DNA of 64,000 bases. Source: Gemmataceae bacterium. Its GTDB lineage: Bacteria; Planctomycetota; Planctomycetia; Gemmatales; Gemmataceae. Location: assembly GCA_009691845.1 (NCBI GenBank), contig SIAJ01000005.1, positions 1-64,000 on the forward strand. The letters are read 5' to 3'. Below are positions 19,026 to 28,630 of this stretch, in pieces. The notes beneath the pieces were generated by a model that saw nothing but the letters and a program-made list of their open reading frames with translations, did not search any database and was not told the origin of the DNA. How positions within the stretch are numbered: position 1 is the stretch's first letter; every line of letters begins with the position of its first letter. A program made the translations under genes and the position numbers.

Positions 19026-20979
19026 CTATGCCGTGCGGCGAAGCATTTGCGTCTGGAATGGAAGCACATCGCTGGACTCAGTTGCCGAATACCGATCGCG
19101 GAAGTTTTCCCACTGCGCGAGGGCAAACAAAGCCCAGAGTTCCTTGTAGCGATTCTCGACGCGATTCGTGTGTTCGTTCCAGAGCCGTTGAATCACTCTG
19201 CGGTCGAACATGTCAAGTGTTGGTGGCCAGGCGTCGATGACCACTTCACGGAAATACGATTGTAACTCGACGCGCATCCAGCGAGCCACGGGCATGGCAA
19301 ACCCTTGCTTCCGTCGCCGGACGATGTTCTCGGGCAGCAGTTTTCCGCGAACAACCGCTTCGCGGAGTATGTGCTTCTGGACGCCTTTGCGGAATTTGAA
19401 ATTACTGGGCAGCGAGTTCACATAGGTGACCAGGGCTGTATCGAGGAATGGCGAACGGACTTCGAGCGAATGCATCATGCTCGCCCGGTCCATCTTCACA
19501 AGAATGTCGTTCGGGAGATACGTCCGCTGGAAGAATTCGAGCGATCGGTCGATGGCGTTCGCAACTGAAATGAATGCTTCCTCGTCCGTCTGCAGTTCAC
19601 GCAAGTCCGGCGTCAATTCTCGCAAGAGTTCCGGTGAAAACGGAGCCATCCAGCGGGCGGTCCGAATGGCCTCGGGCACGTGGGTGCCTCGCAGAAACCT
19701 GGCAACCTTGAACGAGAGCGGCAGGTACTTGTCGCTATCCGACAGCATTCTGGTTAGCGGCTGCACAAGGTTTCGATGCACGAAACCCGGTACCAACCTT
19801 TCGTACCACCTTGCGGCTTTCAGTGCCGCGAACGTGCCGTAGCCCGCGAAAACTTCATCCGCACCGTCGCCTCCCATCGCGACTTTCACATGCTCCGCCG
19901 CCAGTTCACAGAGGACGGCCGTCGGGTAGATCGACGGATCCGCGAAAGGTTCATCCAGACTCGCTGAGAGGATAGGCACCTGCCGCACAAACTCACTCGC
20001 GGTGAATGTCCGGGCGAAATGTTCGCTGCCGACGATCCGCGCAACTTCCGCGGCACGTTCTGTTTCGTCGAATGAAGCTTCTTCGAATCCAATCGAGAAC
20101 GTCTGGAATGGACCGTAATTGGACCGAGCGATCAGACTCGCGATTGTTGACGAATCCAAGCCGCCCGACAACAGCACGCCAATGGGCACATCGGCCAGCA
20201 TTCGTCGATCGACGGCTTGATGCAAGAGAGTTTGGACCCGCTCGCATGCCTCGGCGAAGGAAGGAATGCCTGGAACGCACTCGCCGATGGCGGGAATCGA
20301 CCAATACTTTCACAGGCGTAACCCTTCCACCTCGCTTCCTGGCAGGCCATACGAAAAGGCACATCCCGGCCCGAGGTTCTCGATCCCTTCATAGATGCTG
20401 TGTTGTCCGGTGACGTAATCGTGCGTCAGTTAGCCGGCAAGTGCCTGTGGCGAAAGATGGAGCCGAGCCTGGATGTCCTGGCACTTGCGGAGGCTCTTGA
20501 GTTCCGACGCGAAGGCAAATGCAAGGTCGCCAAACGGAAGCCCGGTCGGGTAGAGTGGCTTCTTGCCAAAACGGTCGCGGGCTCCGAAGAGCATGCGGCG
20601 TTCGCGATCGTACAGGACGAAGGCGAACATGCCGTCGAGTTCGTGGACGCATTCATTGCAATATGTGGCATACGTATGAAGAATTGTTTCCGTGTCGGAG
20701 CGAGTCTGGTAGAGCAGTCCCCGGGCTTCAAATCGCTTCTTGAGTTCGAGATGATTGTAGATTTCGCCATTGAAGACGACGATGAGCCGCCCGTCGTGGC
20801 TCAGCATCGGCTGCTGGCCCCCCCTCGCGATCGAGGATCGAGAGACGCCTGTGCCCGAGCGAGACTGGGCCATCACGATATTGGCCATCGCCATCTGGCC
20901 CGCGATGCTCGAGAACCTGCCCCATGCGTGAGAACACGGCAGGTTCGAGCTTGCCGACCGCAGCGTAGATGCCACACAT
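19026..20979 (-). pseudogene. asnB: Asparagine synthetase (glutamine-hydrolysing), disrupted by one frameshift and two nonsense codons
   Basis: MCGIYAAVGKLEPAVFSRMGQVLEHRGPDGDGQ...LSILDREGG then frameshift at the 7-C run 20818-20824, QQPMLSHDGRLIVVFNGEIYNHLELKKRF...LSPQALAG, TAA 20430-20432, LTHDYVTGQHSIYEGIENLGPGCAFSYGLPGSEVEGLRL, TGA 20310-20312, KYWSIPAIGE...PIGVLLSGGLDSSTIASLIA... Confidence 0.88.
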
Positions 20980-21202
20980 CGACGATCCTTCACGCAATAT
21001 TGGCGTGGGAATAGCGCGCGAACCATCCATCGTCATAACCCGCACGAGCAAACTGGTCAATTGCAGAAAAAGTGAAACTCAAGTTTAGAGCGTAAGGTGT
21101 CCACGAATGTCTCCTTGAATGGGATTGCCGCCATACGTCCCAGGACGTTATTCTACCTGTGAACTGCGCTCTTTCGGTGCACTCTCTGGCCTGGATCACT
21201 TC

Positions 21203-21598
21203 ATGTCAGCCCTCCTCCAAGGCGTCATCCCTCGACTTCCCGTGCTTGATCTGGGTCGCACGGTCGCGTTCTATTCGCGTGTGCTTGGGTTCCGGATCAG
21301 TCTCTTGTTTCCGGAGGAGGCACCGATTTTTTGCGTCCTGGATCGCGACTCGATCAGCCTCGGTTTCTTTACGACGGATCAGACGCGGATCGAGGTGGTA
21401 ATTGGCACAGTCGAACTTTATCTGGCCGTTGAAGATGTGCAAGCACTGTTCGTGGAGATTCGCGACCAGGTGTTCATCGAATGGGGACCGGAGGTCTATG
21501 TCTACGGTCGCCGAGAGTTCGCGATTCGCGATCCCGATGGCTATCTGTTGATCTTCACGGAGCCAACCGATGATCTGCCGACGTGCCTGGAAGCATGA
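21203..21598 (+). CDS. VOC/glyoxalase-bleomycin resistance family protein
   Basis: MSALLQGVIPRLPVLDLGRTVAFYSRVLGFRISL...REFAIRDPDGYLLIFTEP. Confidence 0.85.
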   Translation: MSALLQGVIPRLPVLDLGRTVAFYSRVLGFRISLLFPEEAPIFCVLDRDSISLGFFTTDQTRIEVVIGTVELYLAVEDVQALFVEIRDQVFIEWGPEVYVYGRREFAIRDPDGYLLIFTEPTDDLPTCLEA

Positions 21599-21612
21599 CT
21601 CTTGGTGTTCCT

Positions 21613-21671
21613 GCGCTCACGCTTCAGGCTTCGCCCGAGGAGCCTGAAGCGTCAGCGAAGGCGCGTGAGTA
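21613..21671. repeat. Imperfect inverted repeat related to 1636..1706
   Basis: ctcacgcttcaggct ... agcctgaagcgtcagcgaagg. Confidence 0.75.
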
Positions 21672-21760
21672 ACCCCCTGGTAGGCGTGTGCCTTTCCGAT
21701 CCAGCCCTTGACCATCGTGCCTCGATCCTCCAGCTTGACGGTATCTCTCAGGGCCACACC

Positions 21761-23170
21761 ATGTCCGCCACTATTCTGATCGTCGATGATGAGGAAGCGA
21801 TTTCCTGGTCGCTGCGTAAAGCATTTGAACGGCAAGGGCATCGCGTGGGTGTAGCGGCCTCTGCGGAAGCGGCCTTCCCGCTTGCCAAGCAACTCAAGCC
21901 GGACGTTGTGATCCTTGATGTTCGGCTACCCGGAATGGACGGTCTGGACGCTCTCGGCCGGCTTCGCGAAATCACCAGCAATGCTCCCGTCATCGTCATC
22001 ACGGCTCACGGCAATCTGTCGACAGCCGTGCGTGCAGTTGAAGGAGGGGCGTTCGACTATCTCTCGAAGCCGTTCGACTTGAACCAGGCCCTGGATACCG
22101 TCGCGCGAGCCCTGGGAAGCCGAGCACGACCCGTGGAAGAGCCGACGCCGACCTTAGAGCCAGATCCGGAAGAACTTGTAGGCCGAAGCCTGGCCATGCA
22201 AGCGGTGTTCAAGCGGATTGCACTGGTCGCCCCGACCGATGCCAGCGTGCTCATTACGGGAGAAAGCGGCACGGGCAAGGAACTGGTCGCGCGTGCAGTT
22301 CATCGACACTCGGCTCGCCGCGAACGTCCGTTCCTTCCCGTTCACGTGGCAGCCCTGAATCCGAACCTGGTGGAAAGCGAATTGTTCGGCCATGTAAAAG
22401 GCGCGTTTACGGGTGCGGGCCAACCGAAGCCCGGCTTACTCGCTCTCGCGGATGGGGGCACCGTGTTCCTCGACGAACTCGGCGACATTCCATTGCCAGT
22501 CCAGGCGAAGTTGCTTCGCGTTCTGGAGCATCAGGAAGTCATGCCGGTCGGTGGAACGGCTCCCGTGCGTATCAACGTGCGCGTACTCGCGGCCACACAT
22601 GCCGACCTGATGAAGCAGGTGAATGCCGGACAATTTCGGCACGATTTGTACTTTCGGCTGAATGTGTTCGAGGTTCACCTTCCCACTCTTCGCGATCGTC
22701 CCGAGGACATCGCTCAATTGTGCGACCACTTTCTGAGGCATTTTGGAAACGGCAAAGCGCTCGCCACAACAACCGTGGATTACCTGCGTTCACGAACTTG
22801 GCCGGGAAACGTGCGTGAACTGCGGAACGCACTCGAGCACGCGGCCATCGTCGCCCGCACCGGACAACTGCTGCCGGAACATTTTCCGCCGCCCGCCACC
22901 CTCGGAGGGGCGGAAACTGTCGCCGAGCGAATTGGAACACTTGTCCGCGATTGGGTCCGCGAACGTTCGCAGGTAATCGAGCCGACGGAACTGTACGACG
23001 AAATGCTCAAGTGCGTGGAACCCGCATTGTTGGATGAAGTACTTCGTCAAACCAGCAACAACCGCGTGGTCGCCTCCCGGCGACTCGGCTTGGCCCGTGC
23101 GACCTTGCGAAAGCTCATCGCGAAATACCGCACGGCTGAAGAAGCTGGGGTGGATGAAGAGGAAGGCTAA
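21761..23170 (+). CDS. Sigma-54-dependent response regulator (NtrC family)
   Basis: Receiver ILIVDDEEAISWSL...VVILDVRLPGMDG; AAA+ GESGTGKELVARAVH, GAFTGAGQ; C-terminal Fis-type helix-turn-helix. Confidence 0.95.
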   Translation: MSATILIVDDEEAISWSLRKAFERQGHRVGVAASAEAAFPLAKQLKPDVVILDVRLPGMDGLDALGRLREITSNAPVIVITAHGNLSTAVRAVEGGAFDYLSKPFDLNQALDTVARALGSRARPVEEPTPTLEPDPEELVGRSLAMQAVFKRIALVAPTDASVLITGESGTGKELVARAVHRHSARRERPFLPVHVAALNPNLVESELFGHVKGAFTGAGQPKPGLLALADGGTVFLDELGDIPLPVQAKLLRVLEHQEVMPVGGTAPVRINVRVLAATHADLMKQVNAGQFRHDLYFRLNVFEVHLPTLRDRPEDIAQLCDHFLRHFGNGKALATTTVDYLRSRTWPGNVRELRNALEHAAIVARTGQLLPEHFPPPATLGGAETVAERIGTLVRDWVRERSQVIEPTELYDEMLKCVEPALLDEVLRQTSNNRVVASRRLGLARATLRKLIAKYRTAEEAGVDEEEG

Positions 23171-23387
23171 TGCAGCCAGATTTGTCGAACTTGGGGTAGC
23201 CACACTCGCCAGAGGGCGGGCAAAGCCTCCGCGTTCTGACGAACGCGGCTACTTTCAAAAACTGACCTTTACACTCCTACTACTTTCTGGCATGGGCTCG
23301 TTGACTTCTGGCATCGGCTCCAGATGATTTGCGCTGCCCTCGATCGGGGGGTTGAGGGCAGCGGCTTTTTCCGAGGGGAACAATCCA

Positions 23388-23891
23388 ATGCGCCGTCTAG
23401 GTGCTCTACTGCTGGTCTTCGGTTTGGCCACGCCTGCGTGTTTCGCGGGGACTGGAGAAACCGAGCCTGCATCGAATTCCGTGCCTTGGTATCGACGGGT
23501 GTTCCTGGGAGAACGGAAAAAACCCGCCCCAGCCAATACCACGAAGGATCGTGCCTCTCCTGATGGACCGAAGGCTGCGCCGATCGCATCTTCGAGAGAA
23601 TTGACCAAAAAACAGTGGGCAGAAGAGAATCGGATTTACTTGGAGCGACTCCAGGCGATCAGCCGGATTCGCCGAATCGCTTCCGATCAGGGCGATGAAG
23701 CCCTGTTGCAAAAGGCAGACGACCTGGAAGTCCAGGCCGAAGAGTTGTTCACATTGCGTACTGCAAGGTTGCCGAAGTTGGGAGAAGGTGGAGACGACCG
23801 GGCCGCGCTGGAACGCGGTCGGGACGAACGCCCAGCGTCGGCCGCGCGGCCCGCGCAACGCCGGCCATCCATGCGGGGGAGCGATCGATGA
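23388..23891 (+). CDS. Hypothetical secreted protein
   Basis: MRRLGALLLVFGLATPACFAG signal peptide; coiled-coil-like centre; overlaps start of next ORF. Confidence 0.65.
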   Translation: MRRLGALLLVFGLATPACFAGTGETEPASNSVPWYRRVFLGERKKPAPANTTKDRASPDGPKAAPIASSRELTKKQWAEENRIYLERLQAISRIRRIASDQGDEALLQKADDLEVQAEELFTLRTARLPKLGEGGDDRAALERGRDERPASAARPAQRRPSMRGSDR

Positions 23892-24166
23892 AACGGATTT
23901 TTGCACTCGGCTTGATCGGTGCCCTCCTGGGATCGATCGGCTGCACCACGACCGGTGCGAAAGAGAAGAGCTACACAGCCGATCAGGCACCACCGCTGGA
24001 AAAGACAGCCGTGAAAGAACGGGTGTCGATGACTCCGGCGATGCCGGACCTGATCAAGCGAGTGTCGGCCTCAGAGATCGATGAGGGTAATGCGGAAGAG
24101 CAAGCCCGCCGCCTGCAGAACGAGATGAGTCGAGAAAAATCAAGCGCGATGAAGTCGCCTCGATAA
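23888..24166 (+). CDS. Small putative lipoprotein
   Basis: MKRIFALGLIGALLGSIGCTTTGA lipobox (IGC). Confidence 0.65.
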   Translation: MKRIFALGLIGALLGSIGCTTTGAKEKSYTADQAPPLEKTAVKERVSMTPAMPDLIKRVSASEIDEGNAEEQARRLQNEMSREKSSAMKSPR

Positions 24167-24170
24167 TCAG

Positions 24171-24213
24171 AAAAAGAGAGCCCAGCGACGGCCGTCGCTG
24201 GGCTCTCTTTTTT
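24171..24213. terminator. Bidirectional Rho-independent terminator between convergent genes
   Basis: aaaaagagagcccagcgacg-gc-cgtcgctgggctctctttttt, near-perfect 20-bp stem with A/T tracts on both sides. Confidence 0.95.
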
Positions 24214-24214
24214 C

Positions 24215-25267
24215 CTAGAAGTCGCCGCCACCTCCACCTCCACCAAAATCTCCGCCACCACCGAAGTCGCCACCTCCGCCGCCGCCGCCAGCGTCATAAT
24301 CGCCGCCGGATTCAGCACCGTCATTCCAGTTTCCAGCACCTGTGTCATCAACGCCCTGGTCGCCGCTAGCAGACGATCCGCCATCGGCGGCATTGGCACT
24401 CGATGAGTGGCCTCCCATGAAATGATCGTACATCCACATGCCGGCAGCGGCACCAAAGAGGCCGCCCATCAGGCTTGGGAAAAAGCCGCCGCCCATGCCG
24501 CCACCACCGTAACCTCCGCCTCCATATCCGCCGCCACCACCGCCCGAGAAAGCTCGCACGAGTGCAGTAACCATCCAGATTCCCAGCATGATGCTCAGGC
24601 CGATGCAGATGATGCTTGTCCAGTTCCAGCCGCCGCCCTTGTCATCATTATTCTTGGTCGCTGCGCTAGTCTTGCTGCTCGCGGACATATCGGCCGAAGC
24701 CGGTGGAAGATTTTTTTCGAGATACTCAACCGCAGTGAAGAGGGCCTTGTCTCGGATCTGCGTTTGCTTCACAGCGTCTTTCTCTTTCGACGGTGCCGAA
24801 TCGCGAAGAGCACCGACAAACGACTCTTCAAGGACTTCAACTTTTCGGCCATCGAAACCCTTACGGGTCATCTCGGCATCGGCCAGAACATGCACATGGC
24901 CGGGACTGCGACAGATTAACACGTAAATGCCATGTCCGTGATCCTCCTTCGCCAACATCCGTGAGTAGTCCGACCAATACCGGCGATGAGCCGATGCATC
25001 GTCTTTCGGCAACTTGTCGTACTTCGCCCGTTCCGATTCGGGCAACTTGGACATCGTGTGAATCGTGACTTCTCGCTCCGTCTTGGTATGCAGTCGCGAG
25101 AATTCATCCTTGGCGCGTTTGATGCCATCTTCGGAGAACAGCTTGGCTTCGTCGTGAACGATCAGGTGGCCATCTTTCAGAGGCACCTTGTCCGCAAACG
25201 CGGATCCCGTGAGGGTCAGCGCCCCCAAGATCGCTAAAAAAAACAGTTTCTTCATAAATGCCTTCAT
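24215..25267 (-). CDS. TPM-domain-like secreted/membrane protein with Gly-rich C-terminus
   Basis: Signal peptide; [39 protein letters not shown]; internal [16 protein letters not shown] and [15 protein letters not shown] tail. Confidence 0.75.
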   Translation of the reverse strand: MKAFMKKLFFLAILGALTLTGSAFADKVPLKDGHLIVHDEAKLFSEDGIKRAKDEFSRLHTKTEREVTIHTMSKLPESERAKYDKLPKDDASAHRRYWSDYSRMLAKEDHGHGIYVLICRSPGHVHVLADAEMTRKGFDGRKVEVLEESFVGALRDSAPSKEKDAVKQTQIRDKALFTAVEYLEKNLPPASADMSASSKTSAATKNNDDKGGGWNWTSIICIGLSIMLGIWMVTALVRAFSGGGGGGYGGGGYGGGGMGGGFFPSLMGGLFGAAAGMWMYDHFMGGHSSSANAADGGSSASGDQGVDDTGAGNWNDGAESGGDYDAGGGGGGGDFGGGGDFGGGGGGGDF

Positions 25268-25424
25268 AGGGTGATCTCCAGCGAGTTACGGAACATCCCC
25301 CGCTTCTACTCATTATTCGCTACGCGGGTGTTATTCTTCAAGCAAATTCCAACTCGACTTACCTGTAGTATACCTACTGGTTTACGCAACGAGTTCGACG
25401 GCAGTTTGCGTCCAGTGGGGTTTG

Positions 25425-25497
25425 TGGGGACAGACCTCCGGTCTGTCCGACCCTCGCCGCTAGATGGCAGGAGGACAGACCAGAGGTCCGTCCCCAC
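25425..25497. repeat. Inverted repeat of the 'GACAGACC' family
   Basis: gtggggacagacctccggtctgtcc ... ggacagaccagaggtccgtccccac. Confidence 0.85.
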
Positions 25498-25528
25498 TTT
25501 CATCGGGACAGCTGAAACGGGGATTTCC

Positions 25529-26071
25529 ATGGAGCGAATGCGAGCAACCACGATTTTGGCTCTGCGGCACAAGGGGCAGGCCGCCATCGGCGGAGATGGC
25601 CAAGTGACGCTTGGCAGCGTCGTCATGAAAAGCGACGCCCACAAGATTCGCAAGCTCTTCGATGGCAAAGTCCTCGTCGGCTTTGCCGGCGCATCCGCCG
25701 ATGCGTTTGCCTTGCTCGAACGCTTCGAGGCGAAATTGCGCGACCACCAAGGCTCCGTTCCGAGAGCGGCCACCGAACTCGCCAAGGACTGGCGAACCGA
25801 TCGGGCCCTCCGGCGACTCGAAGCCATGATGATTGCCCTCGACCGAACGGACTTGCTCCTCGTGAGTGGCACCGGCGACGTGATTCAACCTTCAGACGGC
25901 GTGCTCGCCATCGGTTCCGGCGGCTCGTATGCCCTTGCCGCCGCACGGGCACTGATGGCACACTCCACACTCAGTGCCGCGGAAATTGTGAAGACAGCTC
26001 TTGGTATCGCGGCAGATATATGCATCTACACGAACCGCAATATTGATGTCGTGGAGGTTTCGGCAATCTGA
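25529..26071 (+). CDS. hslV: ATP-dependent protease peptidase subunit HslV
   Basis: [43 protein letters not shown]...[16 protein letters not shown]; start moved to ATG 25529. Confidence 0.93.
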   Translation: MERMRATTILALRHKGQAAIGGDGQVTLGSVVMKSDAHKIRKLFDGKVLVGFAGASADAFALLERFEAKLRDHQGSVPRAATELAKDWRTDRALRRLEAMMIALDRTDLLLVSGTGDVIQPSDGVLAIGSGGSYALAAARALMAHSTLSAAEIVKTALGIAADICIYTNRNIDVVEVSAI

Positions 26072-26174
26072 ACTCGAAAACACGAGTTGACGGAGTCGCC
26101 AGGCCAATGGATAGACCAGTCGCGATTGTCTTTGGTGGGTTGACGGATCGGAGAACTCGTCAGCAGCGCAGGCG

Positions 26175-26879
26175 TTAATCGCTGAAATGCTGTTCACGCA
26201 ATCCAAGAACACCTTTCCGAGTCGTGCCCAGTTCGTTCGCCTGCCAGAAGGTACCGCGTTCCACGTCGAGGCACGTGAGCCAACCTTCGCCGTAGGCCCA
26301 GGTGTCGATGCAGACTGCTTTTTCGAGAACGAGCGGCAGTCCTTCTCGCTGTTCTGTGTGGCCGCAAATCATCGTTTTTCCGGAGACGTGTGGCCTGTGA
26401 ACATCAGGGGAGATTGCCTCCCAGTGCAATGAGTCGGTCGATTGTTCTGGCAGCGGGCGATCCGGGTGCAGGTTTGCGTGAACGAAGATGTGCGTTTCGG
26501 TTTCGAACGTTTCTGGCACGGTGTGGTCGAGAAAGTACCAGTGTTCGTACGGAACAAACTCGAGCGAAGTGCCCTGGCCCGGCCTCACATAAGACTCAAG
26601 TGCTTCGAGCCCGCCGAAGTTGGTCCAGAAACGAAAATCGTCGCTGCCTTCCTTGGCCCCGAGCATCATGATTTCATGATTTCCACGCATGAAAATTGCT
26701 CGACCGGTCTTCTTCAACTCGATCAGGCGATCGAGAACGCCCTTCGTGTCCGGCCCTCTATCAACGTAGTCCCCAAGGAAGACCAGCAGGTCTTCGTTGG
26801 TCGGTTGAACAAAACCCAGGAGGGTATCAAGAGCGGTCAGGCAGCCGTGAATATCGCCGATGGCCAGAGTGCGAGGCAT
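26175..26879 (-). CDS. Serine/threonine-type metallophosphatase
   Basis: MPRTLAIGDIHGC, FLGDYVDRGPDTKGV, MRGNHEIMML, MICGHTEQREG. Confidence 0.92.
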   Translation of the reverse strand: MPRTLAIGDIHGCLTALDTLLGFVQPTNEDLLVFLGDYVDRGPDTKGVLDRLIELKKTGRAIFMRGNHEIMMLGAKEGSDDFRFWTNFGGLEALESYVRPGQGTSLEFVPYEHWYFLDHTVPETFETETHIFVHANLHPDRPLPEQSTDSLHWEAISPDVHRPHVSGKTMICGHTEQREGLPLVLEKAVCIDTWAYGEGWLTCLDVERGTFWQANELGTTRKGVLGLREQHFSD

Positions 26880-26910
26880 GAAGGTAAACTTAGCACAAAC
26901 GGACTCTCCA

Positions 26911-26962
26911 TAGTAGCCCGCAAACTCCGTGTGCGGTGGTCGGCACACGGAGTGTGCCGAAT
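26911..26962. repeat. TCGGCACAC-family inverted repeat
   Basis: tagtagcccgcaaactccgtgtgcggtggtcggcacacggagtgtgccga. Confidence 0.75.
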
Positions 26963-26969
26963 ACTTTGC

Positions 26970-28157
26970 CTACCGACCCGCCATGAAGAGTCTCAGTCCG
27001 CCTGTTTCGGGACGTCCGAACAGGCAGAGCGTCCTGATCCCGAACGTTCGCAGTACCTTCCGCATCAATTCCGCGTCGTCCTTGGTGCCGACTTCCATGA
27101 TGGGCCGGCTTTCCTCGAATAGCCACCACGTCTCGCGTAGCTTCTGCACCTTGATCAGATCGGGACGCAAAGTGAGTTTGGTCACACCGAGTGGTTCGCC
27201 GTGAATCGGCCGGCCTTCGCTCAAGAACAGTGGAGTGCCAACCTCGCCGATGCGGGCCAGGTCGGTTGGTCTGGCATTCTGAATCACCTTGAAGGCCGCT
27301 CGGGCGAGCGACTCGTCCGCACCGAATCGCGCCAGTTCTTCGCTATTATGTGTAAGGATCCAGCCACGAGCGTCGCGCTTGGCTTCCAGCTTCTTGATAT
27401 CAAACGGCGTTTTCGGTCCCGCGTAGATGTTGCCTGGCAGAAGCAGCCCGCTCCGATCGGCATCATTCAGCACACCCAAAGGCATCGGGTTGGACGCCGG
27501 GGATACTTTGTCAATCGACACGTGCCGTGGGTCGAGCATCGGGTAGAGCATCGTTGGTTGCGGGCTGCCGATCACGCCGACTTGATTGAAGCCGTACTTC
27601 CAGCAAATGGTTGCGGCCCGTTTGGCCGCTTCCGCGTCCTTGCCGAAATTGAAAAAACCTTTCTGGCCATCCGTCAGCATCCAGGCTCCGCTCACCGCTT
27701 CGGCCCTCAGCGTACGTGCGGACAACGGCACGATCACCAGTCGGGCGTTCGTCCCCTTCGGAGCCTTGCCATCCGACAGCCAATATTCAAAGGCCGGTTG
27801 TGCTCCGGGAACGTTTCCGAGTTGATTGACTCGGAGATCCTGGATGATGCGGGCTGCCTCCTGTGCGGTCGCTCGATCGTTGCCAAAATCTTTCAGAATC
27901 GCTTTTCGAGTGTGGACCTTCCAGCGTCCTTCGATGCTGCTGGCCAGAACTTCATCCGGACTGAACGAAACAATTTCTTCGTGAACGACCTTGATGACCG
28001 CCTCCCGTACTCTCGCCGCTTCTGCGGGGGACAGGGATTTTGCGGGAAGATCGCGAGCCGGGTCGCCGAGCGAGGTTGGGAGTTTTCGCGGCGGCTGGGC
28101 AAGGCTCGGCCCGGCCACGCAAACACCCAGAACGACCGCGAACATCAGGCTTTTCAC
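26970..28157 (-). CDS. Secreted protein with about four internal ~60-aa repeats, function unknown
   Basis: Signal peptide MKSLMFAVVLGVCVAGPSLAQ; repeated pattern W-x-L/V...FG-x-D...A..A..x-x-G-x-x-x..IG-x-P (see findings). Confidence 0.8.
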   Translation of the reverse strand: MKSLMFAVVLGVCVAGPSLAQPPRKLPTSLGDPARDLPAKSLSPAEAARVREAVIKVVHEEIVSFSPDEVLASSIEGRWKVHTRKAILKDFGNDRATAQEAARIIQDLRVNQLGNVPGAQPAFEYWLSDGKAPKGTNARLVIVPLSARTLRAEAVSGAWMLTDGQKGFFNFGKDAEAAKRAATICWKYGFNQVGVIGSPQPTMLYPMLDPRHVSIDKVSPASNPMPLGVLNDADRSGLLLPGNIYAGPKTPFDIKKLEAKRDARGWILTHNSEELARFGADESLARAAFKVIQNARPTDLARIGEVGTPLFLSEGRPIHGEPLGVTKLTLRPDLIKVQKLRETWWLFEESRPIMEVGTKDDAELMRKVLRTFGIRTLCLFGRPETGGLRLFMAGR

Positions 28158-28319
28158 GACGATTGCCTCCAGGCGTAACTATCCTTCCTCGTAGTCGGGT
28201 TTGCGGCTTCCGTAGTTGAACAAAAAAAGCAAGCCAGGCTGTGCTGCCCTGCTTCTGCTGTCAATTTCTCCGAAACGCGAAAGCCTTCTCGACTGCTCTC
28301 GTGAGGGACCGGACTAAGC

Positions 28320-28365
28320 CGACGCGTAAGCGAGAGCAGGAGGTGCATCCCTCGCTTACGCGTCG
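28320..28365. repeat. Perfect 15-bp inverted repeat (GACGCGTAAGCGAG family)
   Basis: cgacgcgtaagcgag ... ctcgcttacgcgtcg. Confidence 0.85.
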
Positions 28366-28630
28366 GGTTCGTATCAATTTGCACTGACAGCGGTAAATTA
28401 CCCGACCAACATCGAGCAGCGGGTCGCGGTCATGGGCAACGTGACACGGTGTCGACGCCACGGACCAATACATTGACGTTGCTGATGTGGTGAATCTAAG
28501 GCTCCTTCGGCTCAAGAAAAACTTTCGGCCGGCAGCAACGTCGCGTTGAGGCATTTGTGCAAACAACGCCAAGGAGCTGGATCACAACGCAAACGGGTCA
28601 AGTGACTTTTCCTACCGAATAGGGAGAACT

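Noticed and set aside
20310-20312. In-frame TGA in asnB as a second selenocysteine codon or TGA=Trp recoding
   Set aside because: A Trp is expected here, the same gene also has a TAA and a frameshift, and many other genes in the window terminate with TGA, so pseudogenisation (or sequence error) is simpler.
24171-24213. A/T-flanked hairpin as a member of the mobile repeat families
   Set aside because: Classic bidirectional intrinsic terminator; its sequence is unrelated to the other dispersed repeats.
25306-25872. 188-aa minus-strand ORF with [27 protein letters not shown]
   Set aside because: Runs antisense through hslV and the GACAGACC repeat; repeat-derived spurious ORF.
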